64,000 bases of DNA from an uncultured Saprospiraceae bacterium (GTDB lineage Bacteria > Bacteroidota > Bacteroidia > Chitinophagales > Saprospiraceae): assembly GCA_937921775.1 (NCBI GenBank), contig CAKZUK010000033.1:62001-126000 (forward strand). The letters run 5' to 3'. Position 1 is the first letter of the stretch; each line of letters opens with the position of its first letter. A program made the translations under genes and the position numbers. Shown piece by piece: positions 61,501 to 64,000 of this stretch. The notes under the pieces are model-generated. The model saw only the letters and a list, made by a program, of their open reading frames with translations, had not been told where the DNA came from and made no database searches.

Positions 61501-62099
61501 GTACCAATACAGAAAGTGTACAATTAGATGAACCTGCAGAGCTAGTCGTTAATCTAGGAGATGATATTGAAATTCAACTAGGAGAAGAACCGTTCAACAT
61601 TGAAGCGATTGTAAATGTAGGAATAGATTCAGCCTCCTTGCAATATTGGGAATGGACGCAAGGGAGATTCTTTACAACAGACAGTACCCGTTTTGATGGG
61701 GAACGAGCAATTAATCCCTTGGAAACAACTTTGTATGAGTTCTATGCTATTGATACTTTCGGTTGTGTGGGGATCGATCAAATGCTAGTCAGTGTTCGTA
61801 AAGATCGCAAGGTGTACATTCCGAATGCGTTTAGTCCAAATGGAGATGGTAACAATGATATCTTCTATATTCAATCAGGTATAGAGTTGGAGCGAGTGAA
61901 GACCTTTAAAATATTTAACCGCTGGGGAGAAATAGTTTACGAGTTGAGTGACTTTTATGCCAATGATCCCAATAATGGTTGGGATGGGATGTTTAAAGGA
62001 GAGGAGTTGAATCAGGCGGTGTTTGTCTTCTGGGTGGAGCTGGAGTTTAAGGATGGTTGGACGGAGATAGTGAAAGGGGATGTAACTTTGTTGAAGTAA
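52551..62099 (+). CDS. Giant SprB-repeat surface adhesin with CHU_C C-terminal domain (3182 aa)
   Basis: Signal peptide; about 33 GG-x-x-P-[YF]-x-Y-x-W modules; C-terminus IPNAFSPNGDGNNDIFYIQSGIELERVKTFKIFNRWGEIVYELSDF. Confidence 0.95.
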   Translation: MKLKLTLSLVVLLMYASLSNAQDCGSNNGQPTPNCNDAPFICLDGYTSTLDEVTGVGPNPLCSNGGGPHNIQWVAFEAQSTDLEITIIPSNCLNGGGMQAGVYTDCSFTTEMACQGVCQTGTFSISGNAFEVGVVYYFFVDGCAGDICDYVIDITQGMVGGDFPPPGDVQPIVGPETVCEGQSDVLYSVPCIDNAQTYEWTIPPGATFVSANTSGNEILVNFELLGGQICVTGMSTCPPAPSEQVCIDVIMEPAPVGTLEDYICEGYPYFYEGEEYLSGYYEVRLDGQSYASCDSVVLLTLTDYVVEDFDLYVNYCQGEFYNYETDGGDYTEGVYNITLFASSYLNCDSTVILHVAEQVATEGIFEIAICQGESYEVCQDPFEEEGSYVYDCNPNFYGCDSLIILDLIVLNPIADIFFTGTLGCDLNTPFFLDGLNSEGDSYFWTTTGGDICDSETSPFIQICAPGEYCLEVTSSVVTADQGLVECTDQICVIVEADSSLPIASNSSTNVACNGEENGSINITVTNDSIGPFTYDWTPNVSSSETANDLPAGTYTVVITAESNGCDVTEIIEILEPSLIDITLSQTDIPCSNDETGTATAMPSGGTGPYSYLWCNAQTTDVATDLPAGPCIVVVTDANDCTQSITATILEASELTVTLDETNVICNGGSTGSVTANPGGGTGPYTYLWCDGQITQTAINLSEGTCSVVVTDASDCSITEISTLTEPSIIDLEISQTNVLCNGDTNGTGTVTPSGGVGPYTYLWCNNETTQVATGLGVGPCAVIVTDANGCTQTSSVAIESPTTIILTTTQTEVLCDGASNGTATVTPDGGEAPFTYLWCNNQTSATATDLPAGPCEVIVTDANNCTQMASVDVAAPTAVTVSTTQTNILCNGDNDGTATATPEGGTGPYTYQWCNGQTEETATDLPFGNCQIIITDDNGCIATAIVDIEETTSISVEIASTNVLCNGENNGTATATPSGGAGGFSYEWCNGETTATVDNLPAGACIVIVTDANGCSESESVTLTEPTTVNVSANATDISCNGANDGTATASGSGGSGTITYLWCNNQTSSTATDLPAGPCEVIVTDANGCTNSAIVNPTEPDAIVLGITSEDVTCFGESNGTATVTPSGGTGPGTYSYLWCNNQATQTAIDLDVGPCEVIVTDGNGCTQTTSIDLSQPNSTLEVSGTSQNATCGTDDGSISLVVTGGTTPYSYDWNDPATDVQNPNDLGPGNYTVVVTDGNDCTTSFSIGVMTPTGLDVDPDWTNVSCNEGEDGTVSVLVVGGTPPYEYDWDSPLITPDSPTGMNLPAGGYNVTVTDADGCTFVTSAAIEEPEMIEISGNATEETCGESNGTISTVVQGGTSPYTYDWSSNDNTPNIDDLPAGNYILDLTDANGCTATFEISVSTPNALAVTNSQENVSCFEGNDGSIDLEVTGGIGPFVYDWDNAGPVENPDNLEAGIYNVIITDATGCSIVDQVTITEPTEIVVVELVQLAICDEDNGGVSLMVSGGSAPYTYQWSNNTSLDNVSDLPVGTIIVTVTDNNGCEAIKAIDVDAIPPMSLNVSGTMTSCFEGVDGEIDLSVIGGTGPYNYLWTNNSIDEDPTNLEPGVYSVVVTDANQCTEETSITIGEPTAIEISGSTTNATCGNTNGSASIAATGGTSPYTYSWTGTTSTDPNPIDLGPGNYCVIVTDANGCTNTECFDVETPDGLALTPSVTNVNCFGDSTGTVSIEVVGGIGPFTYLWQTGEETAELSNVPAGTYNVVVTDTNTGCEIVTSALVEEPTMIDISGSELQATCGDANGSVSLTVSGGTGPYTYLWTPSMSIEQNPTGLEAIEHTVEVSDSYGCTQTYSITVTSASELISSAVGTDVSCFGGADGVVDITVEGGTPPYSYAWSNASILEDPNDFSAGIITGTVTDFYGCTSEVSLVLSEPEAIAVSSESTDETCGESNGTISLTVTGGTGPFSYAWTPALPDTPNPTDLTIGDYCVDIIDANGCILNYCTSVSTPNALTLNTVISDAACNGTEDGFIDLTITGGVGPFTQVWTPGGWTGEDLLDIPAGTYTVVVTDATLCSSTTTEIIGEPTIIEISDVSTPAICGESNGTTDITATGGNGVYTYLWSNDSVEEDPDDFASGNYIVTVTDGNGCTGTHEISVVPPNGPMISVTPTDANCNGASDGAADLSIVGGMLPFTFVWSVGGAVTEDVATLPAGNYSVTVTDGDGCTYTASTLIEEPDAIIVVGNPTEETCNLSNGTITTSVSGGTGDYTYAWTPSGSTLANPTGLAAMDHTVVVTDANGCTGSLVVTVDAPNALTGSVSSTNVSCDSGLDGQISATILGGNGPYSYLWSPIGGTESVATNLPAGTYTLLVTDADACEFTLTEILTAPAAVTLSGTSTDALCGDENGSVTVVADGGVGGYNYEWIPALSNTPNPTDLAAGSYTCIVTDANGCTAETTVAVNTPGMLTVTASPFDATCSGGEDGFATATPSGGSMPYTYLWMPGGSIEQNPAGLAAGTYTVALTDATNCVVTASIVIGEPTAISISDTTTPALCNMNNGSADLTVTGGTAPYTYLWNTTSTEEDPIDFGPGNYTVVVTDANDCTASHEIMIDSPGQPTVTVEPYSATCNGDSDGGINLTVSGGTGPFVYAWNTGGVTTEDLADVPAATYSVSVTDANGCTYEYSGLVTEPDVLFADAPGPTSILCNGNNNGSADLTVTGGTAPYVYLWTPSGNTTPNPTNLVVGDNTFVVTDANGCTVTDVITLTEPDALVLSAQSEATLCGNGSDGSIDLTVVGGTLPFTFAWSNASTDEDPVGLSAGVYIVLVTDDNGCTATLNETVEEPTEVAVVVTNISEYGIYNLSCETSEDGSAEAGASGGSGPYTFVWDNGTLGAELSSVSAGTYTVVATDINGCTGTSQLSLEAPTGAVVSFYTEAISCFGESDGAIFVEEITGGTPPYQYSINDSDFSGTGLFGSLSVGSYDIVIQDANGCTNTESVQLDEPAELVVNLGDDIEIQLGEEPFNIEAIVNVGIDSASLQYWEWTQGRFFTTDSTRFDGERAINPLETTLYEFYAIDTFGCVGIDQMLVSVRKDRKVYIPNAFSPNGDGNNDIFYIQSGIELERVKTFKIFNRWGEIVYELSDFYANDPNNGWDGMFKGEELNQAVFVFWVELEFKDGWTEIVKGDVTLLK
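54060..56090 (+). repeat. SprB subtype A tandem repeat block (about 9 units, extra Cys pair)
   Basis: Units of form NVLCNGxxNGTATATPSGGTGPYTYLWCNxQTxxTATDLPAGPCEVIVTDANGCTQ. Confidence 0.88.
56100..60640 (+). repeat. SprB subtype B alternating (dyad) tandem repeat block
   Basis: Units alternate ATCGxxNGS.. and VSCFxGxDG.. entries over about 20 consecutive repeats. Confidence 0.82.
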
Positions 62100-62146
62100 A
62101 TAGTTTAGAAGGAATTCTTTTGAGTTCTTAGTTAGGATATTTGGTG

Positions 62147-62187
62147 AATCGGTATTGCAATTTTGTGATACCGATTTATTTTTTTTG
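62147..62187 (+). terminator. Intrinsic terminator after SprB-repeat gene
   Basis: AATCGGTAT...ATACCGATT then T-rich tract. Confidence 0.88.
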
Positions 62188-62239
62188 TAAAGCGGTGCGT
62201 TTGAGGATGATTAATTGAGATTATTTTTTGGTTAGGATT

Positions 62240-63037
62240 CTATCTCGCAAATAACCAGGACACATAAATGCCATTTGGAATAGGATAGAAGCTTAGTTTT
62301 TTATCTTTTTCATTTTTATGTAAATGCGGTACTAAAATTCCTATACTAGCTCCTACGAAATAACCTGTAATTACATCGCTATAAAAATGTCTACCTGCCT
62401 TCACTCGCAAGTATCCAGTCGCAGCGGGAATGAGTGCCGCTCCTGTCCATACCAAAGGCTTATATTTAGAATCAGGAAAATAATCAGAGAAAACTTTTGC
62501 AGTGAAAAAGCAATTGGAAGAGGTAGCTGAAACATGTCCGGAGAAAAAAGAAAATTGAGCTTTCAACTTTTGTTTTTCTGAAAGACTGACTAAGTCATTA
62601 TAGATAAAAGGCCTAAGTCGTTTTGCGGATCGTTTGCTTAGTCTAGTTACACCTTTTGTTAAAAGTACGGTCTCTCCATAAAGGATTAAGATTTTGGTAA
62701 AATCTTTTCTGGGCTTTTTGTTTATCAAGACTAGACTCGAAACCAGATAGGAGCTAGTTCTAAAAACGTCACTTGTCCGCCTTGCTTTATTTGAAAAAAA
62801 GAAACTTGCTTTTCTATCGAAAGAATTGATGTCGGCTCTGTCAAGTGCATATATTTCTTCTATGGTTAAGGGGTTTATTTTAGACTCTAAATAATAACTA
62901 CCTGAATAAGTGAGCATTCCTGAACCAATAAGAATAGATTCCTTCTTCCAGTCGATATGATATGGTGATTGTGCAATTAATATTAAAGGAAATAAGTAAA
63001 GTAAAAGGAACACTATTCTGATTTGAATCATGCGCAT
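62240..63037 (-). CDS. PAP2-superfamily phosphatase
   Basis: KLKAQFSFFSGHVSATSSNCFFTAKVFSDYF and RVKAGRHFYSDVITGYFVGASIG motifs. Confidence 0.9.
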   Translation of the reverse strand: MRMIQIRIVFLLLYLFPLILIAQSPYHIDWKKESILIGSGMLTYSGSYYLESKINPLTIEEIYALDRADINSFDRKASFFFSNKARRTSDVFRTSSYLVSSLVLINKKPRKDFTKILILYGETVLLTKGVTRLSKRSAKRLRPFIYNDLVSLSEKQKLKAQFSFFSGHVSATSSNCFFTAKVFSDYFPDSKYKPLVWTGAALIPAATGYLRVKAGRHFYSDVITGYFVGASIGILVPHLHKNEKDKKLSFYPIPNGIYVSWLFAR

Positions 63038-63514
63038 TTATTTGTTGATGTTCATAAACTCTATTAGAGAATATGTACAGAGATTTTGTATGGAAGATGG
63101 AAATTGGACTTCCCATACGAAATTGCCAGACATAATCTCTATTGAATAAAATATAGTCCAATTTTTAGGTTTTCGAAAAATAATTTGATTATTTCAGATT
63201 TAGAAGTTGAAATTGACTCAAAATTCTTCATTAATCTTCTCTGTTTTAGTTAAGGCGACTTTCTAGAAGAGAATAGTTGCATTTTATAAAAAAATAAGAA
63301 TAACAAAGTTTATTTCCCAAAGCGAATCGTGTTGCTATACAACAAAAGATATGAGTCTATACGGGTATTCCATTAAGAATAGCTGTGTGTGTTGGATATT
63401 TTTGGAACAGTTAAGAATTTCTATTATTGGGGAAGGAATAAATAACTTTAAAGGGTGGCTGTAATAGAAGAAAGATATTTATGATTTTGAAGCAAAGCTT
63501 ATCCTCTGGTTCCA

Positions 63515-63550
63515 AAACAAAAAAAGCTCAACCCAATGGATTGAACTTTT
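63515..63550 (-). terminator. Terminator-like hairpin after tRNA-Cys
   Basis: Minus strand AAAAGTTCAA tccattggg TTGAGCTTTTTTTG. Confidence 0.75.
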
Positions 63551-63560
63551 AATTTTTCTG

Positions 63561-63632
63561 AGGACGGGAGCGGATTCGAACCGCCGTACAAGGTTTTGCA
63601 GACCTCTGCCTAACCGCTCGGCCACCCGTCCT
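63561..63632 (-). tRNA. tRNA-Cys(GCA)
   Basis: Reverse complement AGGACGGGTGGCCGAGCGGTTAGGCAGAGGTCTGCAAAACCTTGTACGGCGGTTCGAATCCGCTCCCGTCCT; acceptor AGGACGG/CCGTCCT pairs, loop CTGCAAA gives GCA, GGTTCGAATCC T-arm; CCA not encoded. Confidence 0.93.
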
Positions 63633-63979
63633 GATTAGAGGCACAAATATAGTGCAATTTTTATATACCAGTCAAGTGCTACAAGCATTTATATTCGAAA
63701 ATCTTGCCATTATTTTTAATTCATACGGGGAAAGTCAATTTTCTGCCTCTCTTTTTTTTTAAAAAGTATTTCTCAAACACTAAATCAGCTGATTTTATTT
63801 AAAAAATACTGTAAGACCGCCCCATAAACCTCCATATCCCTCATAGATTTTGGCTACCATCCTAGGTTTTCTCCTAGAACTCGTTAAATTTGGAAAGTTA
63901 TTGAGCTTTGTACACTAACTAGCTGGATAACTGAACTTGTTAATTAACTCCTTGAATTTCAAAACGAAAACCAACAAAC

Positions 63980-64000
63980 ATGGCTATTATTAGTTTTTTA
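63980..64000 (+). CDS. Possible start of a CDS truncated by the window end
   Basis: ATGGCTATTATTAGTTTTTTA open to window edge. Confidence 0.25.

Noticed and set aside
52551-62099. Tandem repeats considered as CRISPR or DNA-level satellite
   Set aside because: Repeats are in-frame, variable at DNA level and translate to SprB modules; no spacer-repeat structure.

Overview
This 64 kb window is an AT-rich chromosomal segment of a gliding / type IX secretion (T9SS) Bacteroidota, probably Saprospiria-like (inferred from CHU_C domains and the mutY-ssb-gldE-gldD order). Housekeeping genes seen: secA, rodA, tgt, an lptF/G-type permease, an ECF sigma factor, mutY, ssb, gldE, gldD, recA and tRNA-Cys. 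Accessory content: four large T9SS cargo proteins, including a 3182-aa SprB-repeat adhesin beside a divergent CotH-kinase-like protein; a DUF1501 / cytochrome-like lipoprotein cluster; a three-gene RND efflux operon whose TolC gene carries a periplasmic-binding-like N-terminal domain; a class II Fic gene with iterated upstream motifs; a GH5-like glycosidase; a membrane-anchored CHAT protein; and a frameshifted SRPBCC gene. Most notable non-coding signals: a 110-bp inverted-repeat element with a perfect 8-bp flanking duplication between gldD and recA (MITE-like, resembling ISL3 ends); a 166-bp imperfect palindrome with 13-bp perfect ends; a three-copy hairpin element placed directly at stop codons; a long palindrome after the efflux operon; and three stacked palindromes upstream of the sigma factor. 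No CRISPR array, rRNA operon, phage or intact transposase was recognised. All family calls are by eye from motifs; no searches were run.
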